In this document: positions 1-9,233 of the stretch, one piece after another | Layout: each line of letters begins with the position of its first letter | Position numbering within the stretch: the first letter of the stretch is position 1 | Assembly (NCBI GenBank): GCA_019056595.1 | Contig: CP036163.1 | Coordinates: 4,340,001 to 4,404,000 of the forward strand | Source: Pectobacterium atrosepticum | Lineage (GTDB): Bacteria; Pseudomonadota; Gammaproteobacteria; Enterobacterales; Enterobacteriaceae | Direction of reading: 5' to 3' | Length of the DNA stretch: 64,000 nt | Program-made: the position numbers and the translations under genes | Notes under the pieces: model-generated | Told to the model about the DNA's origin: nothing | The model's input: the letters and a program-made list of their open reading frames with translations, nothing else | Databases searched by the model: none

Positions 1-1736
1 TTGCCCGCTTCTTTCGCTGCTTGCGTACCGGAGTTCATGGCAACCGCCACGTCGGCCTGCGCCAGTGCGGGAGCATCATTGGTGCCGTCGCCAGTCATTG
101 CCACCAGCCGACCTTCGGCCTGATACTGGCGAATCAACGCCAGCTTGGTTTCCGGTGTGGCTTCTGCCAGAAAATCATCGACGCCCGCTTCTGCGGCAAT
201 GGCTGCTGCCGTGAGCGGGTTGTCGCCGGTGATCATCACGGTTTTGATCCCCATGCTGCGCAGTTCGGCGAAGCGTGCTTTGATACCGCTTTTCACGATA
301 TCTTTCAGTTCCACTACGCCAAGCACGCGTTTGCCTTCTGCAACGACCAGCGGCGTTCCTCCGCTGCGTGCAACGTTGGATACCGCTTCCTCGACCTGAT
401 GCGGAAAATCGCCATTGTTCGCTTCAATGTAGCGACGCAGGGCATCAACAGCGCCTTTACGAATGGTACGTTGGCCGAAATTGACACCGCTCATACGCGT
501 CTGGGCGGTAAAGGGAACAAAGGTCGCGTCCAGCGAACGTAAGTCCTGTTCCGCTAGGTTAAAGCGCTGCTTTGCCAGCACCACGATACTGCGGCCTTCG
601 GGCGTTTCATCGGCTAAAGACGCGAGACGCGCGGCGTCAGCCAGCGCCTGCTCGGTGACGCCCGGCGCAGGCAGGAAAGCCGAAGCCTGACGGTTACCCA
701 ACGTAATGGTGCCAGTTTTATCCAGCAGCAGAACATCGATATCGCCTGCCGCTTCGACCGCGCGACCGCTGGTGGCAATGACATTAGCTCCCAACATCCG
801 ACTCATCCCCGCCACGCCGATTGCCGATAGCAGGCCACCGATAGTGGTCGGAATCAGACAGACAAGCAGGGCGACAAGTACCGTCACGCCGACGACATCG
901 CCGCTGTTATTCGCCTGTACACCAAACCATGAAAACGGGTAGAGCGTGGCCGTCACTAATAGGAAGATGAGCGTTAACTCGATCAACAGGATGGTTAGTG
1001 CGATTTCGTTTGGCGTTTTACGACGCTGCGCCCCTTCAACCATGGCGATCATTCGATCGAGGAAGGTTTCGCCGGGGTTGACGCTGCACTGAATCACCAG
1101 CCAGTCGGACAGCACGCGTGTGCCGCCAGTGACGGAAGCGAAATCACCACCGGACTCACGGATTACAGGTGCGGATTCCCCGGTAATGGCGCTTTCATCG
1201 ACAGATGCGCCGCCTTCCAGCACTTCGCCGTCGCACGGGATGGTTTCACCCGCGCTCACCAGTACGATATCGCCTTTACGCAGGCTGTCGGCCGGAACCG
1301 ATTCCGAACTGGCATCGTGATTCGGTGCCGAGAGTTTGTTCGCCCAACTGGTTTTCTTTACGCCTTTCAACGCATTTGCCTGCGCTTTGCTGCGACCTTC
1401 TGCCAGCGCTTCGGCCATGTTGGCAAACAGCACGGTAAACCATAACCAGAGTGATACCAGCCCAGTAAACATGGCGTTGCCTTCTGTTTTACCAACCAGA
1501 ATAGCCAGCCAAACGAGAGTGGTCAGCATACTGCCGAGGTACACCACAAACATGACTGGGTTGCGCCACTGCACGCGCGGGTCGAGTTTCTTCAGCGCAT
1601 CTTTCAGCGCTGAGCGGATTAACGTTCTGTCAAACAGCGTTTGCTGTTTATGTTTGCCAACGTGGCGGGAGGCCTCACCCTGTTGAGATGAGGTCGGTTC
1701 CTGTGTGGCCTGATGATCCATCGTGTGACGAGTCAT
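1..1736 (-). CDS. kdpB: KdpB, ATP-hydrolysing subunit of the Kdp potassium pump (3' part beyond window)
   Basis: P-type ATPase subunit of the inner-membrane KdpFABC complex, which drives high-affinity K+ uptake. About 578 of roughly 690 expected residues are present; the C-terminal end lies left of position 1. The phosphorylation motif DKTGTITLG is at about residues 339-347, the actuator motif is [13 protein letters not shown], and the hinge/P-domain motif [16 protein letters not shown] is visible near the left edge. The N-terminus is about 30 residues longer than in E. coli. The ATG at 1736 is chosen because GGAGA stands 6 bases upstream. It follows kdpA by 15 bases, so the two are one operon. 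Confidence 0.96.
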   Translation of the reverse strand, partial: MTRHTMDHQATQEPTSSQQGEASRHVGKHKQQTLFDRTLIRSALKDALKKLDPRVQWRNPVMFVVYLGSMLTTLVWLAILVGKTEGNAMFTGLVSLWLWFTVLFANMAEALAEGRSKAQANALKGVKKTSWANKLSAPNHDASSESVPADSLRKGDIVLVSAGETIPCDGEVLEGGASVDESAITGESAPVIRESGGDFASVTGGTRVLSDWLVIQCSVNPGETFLDRMIAMVEGAQRRKTPNEIALTILLIELTLIFLLVTATLYPFSWFGVQANNSGDVVGVTVLVALLVCLIPTTIGGLLSAIGVAGMSRMLGANVIATSGRAVEAAGDIDVLLLDKTGTITLGNRQASAFLPAPGVTEQALADAARLASLADETPEGRSIVVLAKQRFNLAEQDLRSLDATFVPFTAQTRMSGVNFGQRTIRKGAVDALRRYIEANNGDFPHQVEEAVSNVARSGGTPLVVAEGKRVLGVVELKDIVKSGIKARFAELRSMGIKTVMITGDNPLTAAAIAAEAGVDDFLAEATPETKLALIRQYQAEGRLVAMTGDGTNDAPALAQADVAVAMNSGTQAAKEAG

Positions 1737-1751
1737 AAAGAGTCTCCAGCC

Positions 1752-3440
1752 TTAGTGAGTCAGGCCGAACTGTAAATGTTCAGCAACTGGCCCTAACGCC
1801 AGTGCAGGGATAAATGTCAGCGCACCAATCAGCAGAACGATGGCGATGAGCATGCCGATAAACAGCGGACTGCGGGTAGACAGCGAGCCTTTGCTTTCCG
1901 GCTGGCGCTTTTTCACGACCAGCGAACCGGCGATCGCCAGCACGGGCACCATAACGGCAAAGCGACCCAGCAGCATGGCGACAGCGAGCAAGACGTTATA
2001 GAACGGCGTATTGACGCTCAGGCCAGCAAACGCACTGCCGTTGTTGTTCGCGGCGGAAGATACGGCATAGAGCACTTCGCTAAAGCCGTGTGCGCCGGGG
2101 TTCAGAATGCCGCCGCGTCCGGCTTCTGTACTCAGCGCCAGCGCGGTGCCGAGCAACACCAGTGCGGGGGGAATCAGAATCGCCAGTGCCGTCATCTTCA
2201 TCTCATAGACTTCGATCTTTTTGCCCAGATATTCCGGTGAACGACCAATCATCAGGCCAGCGATAAAGACGGTCAGAAGTACGAACAACAGCATGCCGTA
2301 CAACCCAGAGCCGACGCCGCCGAACACCACTTCACCAATCTGCATCAGCCACAGGGGAACCATACCGCCGAGTGCCGTGAAGGAGTCGTGCATGGCGTTC
2401 ACTGCACCTGTCGACGTCGCCGTGGTGACAACGGCATACAGGCTGGAAGTCAGAACGCCAAAACGTGTCTCTTTGCCTTCCAGATTTGCCGCGCTGTCCG
2501 CCCCTAATGCCAGCAGATGTGGGTTACCGGTGACCTCCATTTTCATCACTACGGCAGCTGCGACGATAAAGATCAGTGCCATCGCCCACAGCAGCGCATG
2601 ACCCTGACGCTTGTCGCTGACGGCTTTACCAAAAGCGAAGCACAGCGCCGTAGGAATCAGCAGGATCGCCAGCATTTGTACGATGTTGCTGAGTGCCGTC
2701 GGGTTTTCAAACGGATGCGCCGAATTTGCGCCAAAGAAGCCGCCACCGTTGGTGCCCAGCAATTTAATCGCTTCCTGTGAGGCAACAGGGCCCATTGGCA
2801 GCGTTTGGGCTGCGCCGTCCAGCGTGGTCAGGTGCTGGTAAGGCAGCAGGTTTTGCAACACACCCTGACTGACGAAGAACAGCGCCAACAGCAGGGACAG
2901 CGGCAGTAACACGTACAGCGTGATACGCAACAGATCGAGCCATGCGTTGCCCAGCGTATCGACACAGCGACGGGAAAATGCGCGGATTAACGCGAAGGCC
3001 ACTGCAATACCGCTGGCGGCGGAAAGGAAGTTTTGTACCGTTAGTCCGACCATCTGGCTCAGGTAGCTCAGCGTGTTTTCACCGCTGTAAGCCTGCCAGT
3101 TGGTGTTGGTGACAAAGCTGACTGCCGTGTTTAACGCTAAATGCCACGATAGCCCCGGCATATTTTCTGGGTTAAGCGGCAGATTGCCCTGAGCCATTAG
3201 CAGTACAAACAGGACGACAATGCCGATCAGGTTAAGCGCCAGAATAGCCGCAGCATACTGCTGCCAGCGCATCTCCGTTGTATCCAGAGCGAAGAAGCGC
3301 GCCGTCTTCGTTTCGAATTTTTGCAGGAGCGTCCCTGTTTCGCCCTCAATCAGACGAGCCAGTCCGCTACCTAACGGCTGGGCGACGATCAGCACCGTAA
3401 GCAGCAGACCAAAGATCAGTAAAAAAGCGTCAGCGGCCAT
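1752..3440 (-). CDS. kdpA: KdpA, potassium-translocating subunit of the Kdp ATPase
   Basis: 562-residue integral membrane protein of the K+-transporter superfamily; it holds the selectivity filter and binds K+ for the KdpFABC pump. The sequence is hydrophobic throughout and carries repeated pore-loop glycines, such as [12 protein letters not shown] (about residue 230) and [12 protein letters not shown] (about residue 465). Its length matches the family (557 in E. coli). The ATG overlaps the kdpF stop by one base (TGATG), indicating translational coupling. It is followed by kdpB. Confidence 0.97.
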   Translation of the reverse strand: MAADAFLLIFGLLLTVLIVAQPLGSGLARLIEGETGTLLQKFETKTARFFALDTTEMRWQQYAAAILALNLIGIVVLFVLLMAQGNLPLNPENMPGLSWHLALNTAVSFVTNTNWQAYSGENTLSYLSQMVGLTVQNFLSAASGIAVAFALIRAFSRRCVDTLGNAWLDLLRITLYVLLPLSLLLALFFVSQGVLQNLLPYQHLTTLDGAAQTLPMGPVASQEAIKLLGTNGGGFFGANSAHPFENPTALSNIVQMLAILLIPTALCFAFGKAVSDKRQGHALLWAMALIFIVAAAVVMKMEVTGNPHLLALGADSAANLEGKETRFGVLTSSLYAVVTTATSTGAVNAMHDSFTALGGMVPLWLMQIGEVVFGGVGSGLYGMLLFVLLTVFIAGLMIGRSPEYLGKKIEVYEMKMTALAILIPPALVLLGTALALSTEAGRGGILNPGAHGFSEVLYAVSSAANNNGSAFAGLSVNTPFYNVLLAVAMLLGRFAVMVPVLAIAGSLVVKKRQPESKGSLSTRSPLFIGMLIAIVLLIGALTFIPALALGPVAEHLQFGLTH

Positions 3441-3529
3441 CAGAATTCCTCCGCCTTCAATAAGGCATAAACCAGATAGGCCAGTAACAGCAGCACGAGT
3501 AGGCCGCCTAAGACGATGCTAAGCGTCAC
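3440..3529 (-). CDS. kdpF: KdpF, small stabilising subunit of the Kdp ATPase
   Basis: 29-residue single-membrane-span peptide that stabilises the KdpABC complex. The end [14 protein letters not shown] closely resembles the E. coli KdpF end. The reading frame stays open upstream, but the GTG at 3529 is chosen as start because a perfect GGAGG lies 6 bases before it and the resulting length equals that of E. coli KdpF. The stop overlaps the kdpA ATG by one base. It is first in the kdpFAB(C) operon. Confidence 0.9.
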   Translation of the reverse strand: MTLSIVLGGLLVLLLLAYLVYALLKAEEF

Positions 3530-3610
3530 AACACACCTCCAGAACAAAATAGACAGCATCAGGGTAGGAAAACGTAGGAAAAGAAGGTGCAAATTTCCCG
3601 TCTGTGGGCG

Positions 3611-3629
3611 TAAAAAAAGTATAAAAATG
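3611..3629 (-). promoter_or_regulatory. Probable KdpE-binding site upstream of kdpFAB
   Basis: On the minus strand the sequence reads TTTTTATACTTTTTTTACG, almost identical to the T-rich KdpE operator I recall upstream of E. coli kdpFABC. It lies about 80-100 bases before the kdpF GTG, where a response-regulator site is expected. The rest of the 410-base kdpF-ybfA gap (3530-3939) is AT-rich, holds the two divergent promoters, and shows no gene. Confidence 0.7.
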
Positions 3630-3939
3630 GGGTGAAAAGTAGACGCTGGAGGTGGTGATGAGGTTACGGTGTTCACAAAATCGGATGTGGCGAGAAGGCT
3701 GGCGTAAATTGATCCAATCTAAAAACCATAAATTAACTAATGGTAATTTTATTTTTAACCTTATTGTAACTTAATGACGTGATGGCGAAAAAAGTTGGCG
3801 ATTATTTCATCTTTTTCTGGTCCGATGAGTAGTAAACTTTCAGGAAAAGCGGTAAAATTTTAACCAATATCACAGTTCTTATTTTATCGTTATTAAGAGC
3901 GCTTCTGAAAAAGAGTGCTTATCCCAGAGGAGGATCGTT

Positions 3940-4146
3940 ATGTCGCTTTATACTACTTATCCCTTGCACCGTATTCTCCTGCGTCGCGCCGCCGTGATTG
4001 CTATCGGCGTGCTGGCGTTACCGGTGATGCTGTTCCGCCGCGATCGGGCGCGTTTCTACAGCTATTTACACCGCGTCTGGCTGAAAACCAGCGATAAACC
4101 GGTATGGATGGCGCAGTCCGAAGCCGCCGCCTGCGATTTCTATTAA
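3940..4146 (+). CDS. ybfA: YbfA family small protein (DUF2517)
   Basis: 68-residue protein of unknown function. It has one hydrophobic segment at about residues 14-32, followed by the strongly conserved block [14 protein letters not shown] and the ending KTSDKPVWM. Length and sequence match E. coli YbfA, which also lies divergent from kdpFABC, so orthology is secure although the role is not known. The start at 3940 has a good AGGAGG seven to eight bases upstream. The predicted topology is a single-span inner-membrane protein. Confidence 0.9.
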   Translation: MSLYTTYPLHRILLRRAAVIAIGVLALPVMLFRRDRARFYSYLHRVWLKTSDKPVWMAQSEAAACDFY

Positions 4147-4259
4147 GAATACCGCGCTATTGACGTTGTCGTTGACTGCTCTGGGCGCGTAATAGTGACG
4201 TCAGCACATTGCATACTGACGCCACCTGTTTGAACAAGATCATATTCAACGGCAATCAT

Positions 4260-4300
4260 TAAGCGCCATTTCCGTTACGGATCTGGCGCTTATTTTGTTT
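4260..4300 (+). terminator. Probable terminator of ybfA, overlapping the end of the facing permease gene
   Basis: Stem TAAGCGCCA/TGGCGCTTA (4260-4268 with 4284-4292), with a second small stem CCG/CGG inside the loop, followed on the plus strand by TTTTGTTTTT. The right arm contains the stop codon of the convergent ABC permease gene. Confidence 0.7.
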
Positions 4301-5945
4301 TTAGCGAATGAAATCGTAACGCCAACAACATCACCGATAGACTGATAAACACCGCAACGCTTGCCATCGCCATACCATCTCCGACTGAACCTTGCTCGAA
4401 CTGACGCCAGACAAAAATGGATACCGTCTGCACGCCAGCAGGTGATAGCAAGAGTGATGTCACCAGCTCGCGTGACGCGACGGCAAAGACCAACATCATT
4501 GCTGCCAGCAGGCTGGGAAATACCAGCGGGAAAACAATCAACCGTAATGCCGCGATTGCGCTAGCACCGTGAACGCGTGCCGCAGATTCCAAATTACTGC
4601 CGATTTGCGCCAATGCCGCACTGCTATAGCGGACGGGGTAGGGTAAAAGTAGGCAACTGTATGACAGTAGCAAAATCACCCAGGTGTTATAGGGCGTTAT
4701 CGGCCAGAAACGTTGGTTCCAGGCAAGAATCAATCCCACTCCGACAACAATCCCCGGCAGTGCGGCGGGTAACATCGATAGCCCATCCAGCACTGCCGCC
4801 CCTCGAATACGTTTGGCGACGACAAACCAGGCTGCGAGAAAGCCGACCGTTCCCGTCAGTAACGCACTGCCGACAGCCAGCCCCAGACTGGTCGTCAATG
4901 CGGGTAGCGCTTCGTTTTCGTAATCAATCAACATGGTGAAGTGCTGCCAGGTTAAATTTTGCCAGGAAATAGCGCTGGATATGGTGGCAGAAAACGCCGT
5001 AATCAGCATGGAAGCAAGCGGAATCCCTACGGCCAGCAGGCCCACAACGCTAAACAGCAGTAATACCGGCCAGCGCCATATACCTAATGGACTAGTGACA
5101 ATGGCGGCGGGTTTGCCTGTGGTCGTTTCCACATTGCTACCAGCGACGATCGCCCTCTGTAGGGTAAATGCACAGAGCGCGATAGCAACTAACAGCAAGG
5201 ACAGCACCGCTGAACCAGAGAGATCGATCGGCCAGTCAGCCAGACGCTGCTCGATATTTGTCGTCAGTACCTGAATGCCAGCCCGCGATCCCAATGCTGC
5301 GGGTATGCCGTACTCTTCGATTGCCAGCGTGAAGGCGAGTAGCAGGCTGGCCGCTGTCGCGGGGAGTGACAATGGCAGCGTGACCCGCAAGAATGCCTGC
5401 CAGCTACTGGCACCGTGAACGCGTGCGACATCGGCAAGACGGTTTCCACTTGCGGCCATACTGCGTGAAACGGCGAAATAGACCACTGGGAAAATATTGA
5501 GCGTCATTACCCCAATCATGCCAGGCAATGAAAACAGAACCTCACCGAGTTGAATAGGTAATATCTGTTCCGCATAACCTCTTGGCTGTAGTGCCAGCAT
5601 CCACGATAGTCCGGCGATATAAGGCGGGATCAGGAATGGAATGAGAAACAGTAAATCCCAAAATCTTGCCAGCGGTAGCGCAAAGAGCCCACGCAACGCA
5701 CCGAGTGGAATAGCAATTACCGCACAGCACAAGGCAACACCAAGCCCAAGCAGCAGCGTATTTTTCAACAACGCAAACAGGCGTGCCTGTGCGAAAACGT
5801 CTGCAAAGGCCGAGAACGGATTTGAAAAAGAACCCGCACTCAAATTGGGGAAGATCGCCTGTAGTGCAACGAACAATACGGGAATGCCAACCAGAATAAA
5901 AAGCACCGCTACCGTCAGCAGTGGCAGTAGAGCCAACTTGTTCAT
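4290..5945 (-). CDS. ABC transporter permease, fused double-domain ferric-iron type
   Basis: 551-residue inner-membrane permease with two tandem binding-protein-dependent transport domains (about residues 50-260 and 330-545) and around 12 membrane spans. Two EAA-type loops are visible, ADVARVHGASSWQAFLRVTL and SAARVHGASAIAALRLIVF, which contact the ATPase. This fused architecture is typical of the FbpB/SfuB (Fe3+) group; related importers carry thiamine or 2-aminoethylphosphonate, so the substrate is inferred only. It is last in a minus-strand operon with a binding protein and an ATPase. TGGAG precedes the ATG by 6 bases. Confidence 0.85.
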   Translation of the reverse strand: MNKLALLPLLTVAVLFILVGIPVLFVALQAIFPNLSAGSFSNPFSAFADVFAQARLFALLKNTLLLGLGVALCCAVIAIPLGALRGLFALPLARFWDLLFLIPFLIPPYIAGLSWMLALQPRGYAEQILPIQLGEVLFSLPGMIGVMTLNIFPVVYFAVSRSMAASGNRLADVARVHGASSWQAFLRVTLPLSLPATAASLLLAFTLAIEEYGIPAALGSRAGIQVLTTNIEQRLADWPIDLSGSAVLSLLLVAIALCAFTLQRAIVAGSNVETTTGKPAAIVTSPLGIWRWPVLLLFSVVGLLAVGIPLASMLITAFSATISSAISWQNLTWQHFTMLIDYENEALPALTTSLGLAVGSALLTGTVGFLAAWFVVAKRIRGAAVLDGLSMLPAALPGIVVGVGLILAWNQRFWPITPYNTWVILLLSYSCLLLPYPVRYSSAALAQIGSNLESAARVHGASAIAALRLIVFPLVFPSLLAAMMLVFAVASRELVTSLLLSPAGVQTVSIFVWRQFEQGSVGDGMAMASVAVFISLSVMLLALRFHSLKTK

Positions 5946-5956
5946 CTGATACTCCA

Positions 5957-5982
5957 GCCTTGCTGACTGTCGTCAGCAAGGC
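5957..5982. repeat. Intercistronic hairpin between binding-protein and permease genes
   Basis: Perfect 10-base stem GCCTTGCTGA/TCAGCAAGGC with a 6-base loop, just upstream of the permease ribosome-binding site. It may act as an RNA-stability or attenuation element that lets the binding protein be made in excess; that role is inferred. Confidence 0.6.
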
Positions 5983-5995
5983 GTTATCGATACTC

Positions 5996-6128
5996 ATCAT
6001 ACTTCAAGCTGTGTGAGCACTTACTTGGTTACTCGATCCCTCCGTGGATTCATGCATGTATTGCTCAAAAATATCGCGTTGTGTAAAACGCGAACATTTT
6101 GTCCTGCAGCTCGAACTATCCAGGGTAT
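5996..6128. repeat. Degenerate ERIC-like element
   Basis: The outer parts match the ERIC copy at 25101-25226: ATACTTCAAGCTG at the left, CACTTACT and GTGGATTCA inside, and CCTGCAGCTCGAACTATC then GGGTAT at the right. The middle has diverged and contains its own stem CGCGTT/AACGCG. It fills most of the gap between the binding-protein and permease genes. Confidence 0.65.
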
Positions 6129-6145
6129 GTCATGACTGAACAGGC

Positions 6146-7126
6146 TTAGCGTTGACCAAATAAGGCTGCAAAGCGATCGAGAACGGCTGCACGGGAAGCG
6201 GAGGCGCTATCGCCTTCCGGCAGCAATGTCAGGTTCTTAAACAGAGGGCGCTTGGCTTCAATGTCCTGACGCGCTGGCATCAACCAGGCTTCCGCGACGG
6301 CTTTTTGGCCTTCAGGCGACAACATGTAGTTGATGAAGTCTTTTGCCTGCTGCTGGTTTTTGCTACTTTTCAGGATCATCATCGGGCGAGGGGCAATGAC
6401 GGTGCCGCTGGAAGGGAAAATGACTTTAATTGATTCACCTGATTCCATGCTGCCGTAAGAAACGTAGTCCACTGCGCCGAAAACGGCGGTTTTCGCGCCT
6501 TGCAACACGGGCGTTAATGCCTGTGCGTTCGGGCCTGCGATGATCATGCCGTTGGCTTTTAAGCGATCGAACATCTCCCACGCTTTATCCTTTTCCGCAT
6601 TTTGCAAACCAATTAGCAGATCGAGCGAGGCGCCTGACAGCGCAGGGTCTGGTGTAGTGACTTTATCTTTAAATTCAGGTTTGGTGAGGTCGTTCCAGTC
6701 TTTAGGTTCTGGGGTGCCGCTCTTGCTGTTCCACACAATGCCCAGCGCGGAAATCCCCTGTGCCACGTAGAAAGGGGTTTTGAACTGAGCAGGCACGGTG
6801 GCAGCATTCGGGCTATCAAACTCCAACAGCCAGCCTCGTTGCTGCAAATCTGTTGCGGTATCCCAAGAGGCAGAAATCAGGACATCTGCACGTGGATTGG
6901 CCTGCTCGGCTTCCAGTCGGGCCATGACTTTACCGGTTGTTGCCTGAAAAACATCGACTTTCACGCCTGTCTGTTTTTCATAACCGGCTGCCAGTTTCTT
7001 TGCCAATGCTCCCGGTCCGGCGGTGTACAGCGTCAGGGCATGTGCGCTGCCTGTCACCGCGGCTAATGAGAGAGCTATACCCATAATGATGCCTCGTTGA
7101 TTCATGGTAAACCGTGTGTTTTTCAT
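6146..7126 (-). CDS. ABC transporter periplasmic substrate-binding protein, ferric-iron type
   Basis: 326-residue extracellular solute-binding protein of the FbpA/AfuA/thiamine-binding-like cluster. A signal peptide is clear (hydrophobic core IIMGIALSLAAVTG, cleavage after SAHA), and the mature protein begins LTLYTAGPGALAKKLAAGYE. Family features include RADVLISASWDT and the C-terminal INYMLSPEGQKAVAEAW. A TTG five codons upstream is possible, but the ATG at 7126 gives a standard signal peptide with GGGGA nearby. It lies 17 bases after the ATPase gene. The substrate is not proven; iron is the likeliest. Confidence 0.85.
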   Translation of the reverse strand: MKNTRFTMNQRGIIMGIALSLAAVTGSAHALTLYTAGPGALAKKLAAGYEKQTGVKVDVFQATTGKVMARLEAEQANPRADVLISASWDTATDLQQRGWLLEFDSPNAATVPAQFKTPFYVAQGISALGIVWNSKSGTPEPKDWNDLTKPEFKDKVTTPDPALSGASLDLLIGLQNAEKDKAWEMFDRLKANGMIIAGPNAQALTPVLQGAKTAVFGAVDYVSYGSMESGESIKVIFPSSGTVIAPRPMMILKSSKNQQQAKDFINYMLSPEGQKAVAEAWLMPARQDIEAKRPLFKNLTLLPEGDSASASRAAVLDRFAALFGQR

Positions 7127-7143
7127 TGCATTTTTCCCCAAAG

Positions 7144-7836
7144 TTAACGTGTGGTGATATCAGTAATGTAGCCTTGCGACATGTGAACAATACGGTGCGC
7201 CAGTATGTTGGCTTCGCCTCTGTCGTGGGTGACATACACGGCGGTGGTACCAAGATGGCGTAAGAGCGATGCCATCTCCTGACAAAGCGATTCACGTAGA
7301 TCCCGGTCGAGATTGGATAACGGTTCATCAAATAGCAGGATGTTCGGCTCTGCGATAATGGCGCGTGCCAACGCGACTCGCTGTTGCTGACCGCCGGATA
7401 AATCGGCAGGTTTACGATCGGCAAAATCGGCCAGACCTACGCGCGCTAGCGTGACGTCAACTCGTTGGCGGCAGATATCGCGCGGAACCTTCCTCATCAG
7501 CAGCGGAAACCCGACGTTTTGTGCCACGGTCATATGTGGCCACAGTGCGTAGTCCTGAAATACCATGCCAAGATTGCGTTGTTCAGGCGGTAGGGATAGC
7601 TGATGACCGGCAACCTGACGATCGCCAAAATGAATGGTGCCTGCATCTGGTTGTAACAACCCAGCCAGCAATTTTAGCAACGTACTTTTGCCGCAGCCGG
7701 AAGGCCCCAGCAAGGCCAGAATGGTGCCTCTCGACACATTGAGGCAGATCGAGTCGAGAACCGTTTTTCCTGCGAAAGCGTGGGATAATTTATCGATCGC
7801 AATCGCAGCGGGCGTGGCGAGTTCAGCCGTGGTCAT
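7144..7836 (-). CDS. ABC transporter ATP-binding protein, ferric-iron type
   Basis: 230-residue ATPase that energises the adjacent importer. It shows Walker A GPSGCGKST, Q-loop VFQDYALWPH, signature LSGGQQQRVALARA, Walker B ILLFDEPLSNLD and switch VTHD. It is shorter than many iron/polyamine ATPases because it lacks a C-terminal regulatory domain. The frame is open further upstream, but the ATG at 7836 is preceded by GGAGG at 5 bases and begins MTTAELATP, so it is taken as the start. It is first of the three transporter genes. Confidence 0.9.
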   Translation of the reverse strand: MTTAELATPAAIAIDKLSHAFAGKTVLDSICLNVSRGTILALLGPSGCGKSTLLKLLAGLLQPDAGTIHFGDRQVAGHQLSLPPEQRNLGMVFQDYALWPHMTVAQNVGFPLLMRKVPRDICRQRVDVTLARVGLADFADRKPADLSGGQQQRVALARAIIAEPNILLFDEPLSNLDRDLRESLCQEMASLLRHLGTTAVYVTHDRGEANILAHRIVHMSQGYITDITTR

Positions 7837-7963
7837 TATCACCTCCGCGCAATAACGGGAGGCGATATCCATTGTGATATCGGTGGAGCAGACGAGCGCT
7901 TTTTGGCTGCCAATTTAAAAGGCGTAGCAAAGCGTCCCGCCGGTAAAGCAGGGGAAAAAACAT
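7823..7963 (-). CDS. Possible 46-residue leader peptide upstream of the ABC ATPase
   Basis: Short frame from an ATG at 7963 with GAGG seven bases before it. It is rich in Arg and Leu (starts MFFPLLYRRDALLRLLNW). It ends at 7823, so it overlaps the ATPase start by 14 bases and its last codons span the ATPase ribosome-binding site, an arrangement that would couple translation. No family is recognised. It could equally be chance in a 5' leader. Confidence 0.25.
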   Translation of the reverse strand: MFFPLLYRRDALLRLLNWQPKSARLLHRYHNGYRLPLLRGGDNDHG

Positions 7964-8206
7964 GGGGTATCCTCTTTGGGACTCTATATCGGAATGGGGA
8001 TTGTAGTGGGGGAATAAGGCTATTTGATGACAGATGAAAAGAGGATTGCGGTGTGTCTTCCCGATATGAATTCTGGCCGCAGAGAAAACGACCCTATTTG
8101 ATCGACATAATCCATCAATCTTATGATTTATTACTTTATTCTTCGCTGTGACTACATAGAGTCGTGGTGAAATCCGCTATGCTGGTCAGAGGGTTTGCAA
8201 AATGTC

Positions 8207-8241
8207 ATCAACGCACATGCAGCTTCAAATATGACGGGTAT
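8207..8241 (+). repeat. ERIC right-end remnant next to the ybgA-like start
   Basis: About 35 bases matching one end of the intact ERIC at 56454-56580 (ACGCACATGCAGCTT then ATGACGGGTAT). It stops one base before the AAGGA that serves the gene starting at 8253. The rest of the 416-base gap 7837-8252 shows no other recognisable element apart from the possible leader peptide. Confidence 0.6.
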
Positions 8242-8252
8242 AAGGATAAATC

Positions 8253-9212
8253 ATGACGCTCGAACTCATCCCTGTTGGTATCAGTGCCTGTCTGCTCGGT
8301 AATCCCGTGCGGTTTGATGGCGGACATAAACGTTTGACGTTTGCTGTTGAAGAACTGGCACCCTATTTTCGTTTTGAATCTGTTTGCCCAGAAATGGCGA
8401 TTGGTTTACCGGTACCACGCCCGGCACTCAGGCTGGTGAGAGAAGGGGAAAGCCATGTCACGATGCGTGCCAGCAACGGTTCATCGCTGGATGTTACTCA
8501 GCAGATAACGGTTTTTTCCGCTGACAAAGTCAGCCAACTTCAGCACTTATGCGGCTATATCGTCTGTGCCAAATCGCCAAGCTGCGGTATGGAACGCGTG
8601 AAGGTTTACGATGAAGCGCAAAAGAATGCGCGTAAAAGTGGAGTCGGCCTGTTTACGCAAGAGCTGATGCGACAAATGCCTTGGCTACCGGTTGAAGAAG
8701 ACGGGCGCCTGCACGATTCCGGCTTACGGGAAAACTTCATTGAACGCGTGTATGCGCTGCACGAACTGAATCAACTCTGGAAAAATGGGCTGAGCCGTGG
8801 TGCGCTCATTGCCTTTCATAGCCGCTATAAATTGCTGCTGCTGGCGCATTCCCAGCCGGAATATCGTGAGCTGGGGCCGTTTGTTGCGGGGATCGATAAG
8901 TGGGAATCGCTGGAAGAGTATGTTGTTGAATATCGGACGCGGTTGATGAAGCTGCTGTCGACGCCTGCGACGCGTCGCAACCACACCAATGTGCTGATGC
9001 ATGTGCAGGGCTACTTCCGACGTCAACTGAGTTCTCAACAGCGACAGGAACTGGCGCAGCTCATCGATCGCTATCGGCAGGGTTTGCAGCCGCTATTGGC
9101 ACCGATCACGTTGTTAAAACATTACATGGCGGAATATCCCGATGCGTATCTGGCTCAGCAGCGTTACTTTGAGCCGTACCCAGAAGCATTACGCCTGCGT
9201 TACGGACACTAG
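8253..9212 (+). CDS. ybgA: DUF523 + DUF1722 fusion protein (YbgA family)
   Basis: 319-residue cytoplasmic protein. The N-terminal half (about 5-150) is a DUF523 domain with conserved cysteines in GISACLLGNPVRFDGGHK, SVCPEMAIGLPVPRP and CAKSPSCGMERVKVY. The C-terminal half (about 190-310) is DUF1722, the only domain in E. coli YbgA. As in E. coli it lies directly before phrB. DUF523 relatives are linked to thiouracil desulfuration, but function here is unknown. Translation starts just after an ERIC remnant, with AAGGA six bases before the ATG. Confidence 0.88.
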   Translation: MTLELIPVGISACLLGNPVRFDGGHKRLTFAVEELAPYFRFESVCPEMAIGLPVPRPALRLVREGESHVTMRASNGSSLDVTQQITVFSADKVSQLQHLCGYIVCAKSPSCGMERVKVYDEAQKNARKSGVGLFTQELMRQMPWLPVEEDGRLHDSGLRENFIERVYALHELNQLWKNGLSRGALIAFHSRYKLLLLAHSQPEYRELGPFVAGIDKWESLEEYVVEYRTRLMKLLSTPATRRNHTNVLMHVQGYFRRQLSSQQRQELAQLIDRYRQGLQPLLAPITLLKHYMAEYPDAYLAQQRYFEPYPEALRLRYGH

Positions 9213-9233
9213 TTTGATCGCCCGAGGAATTTC

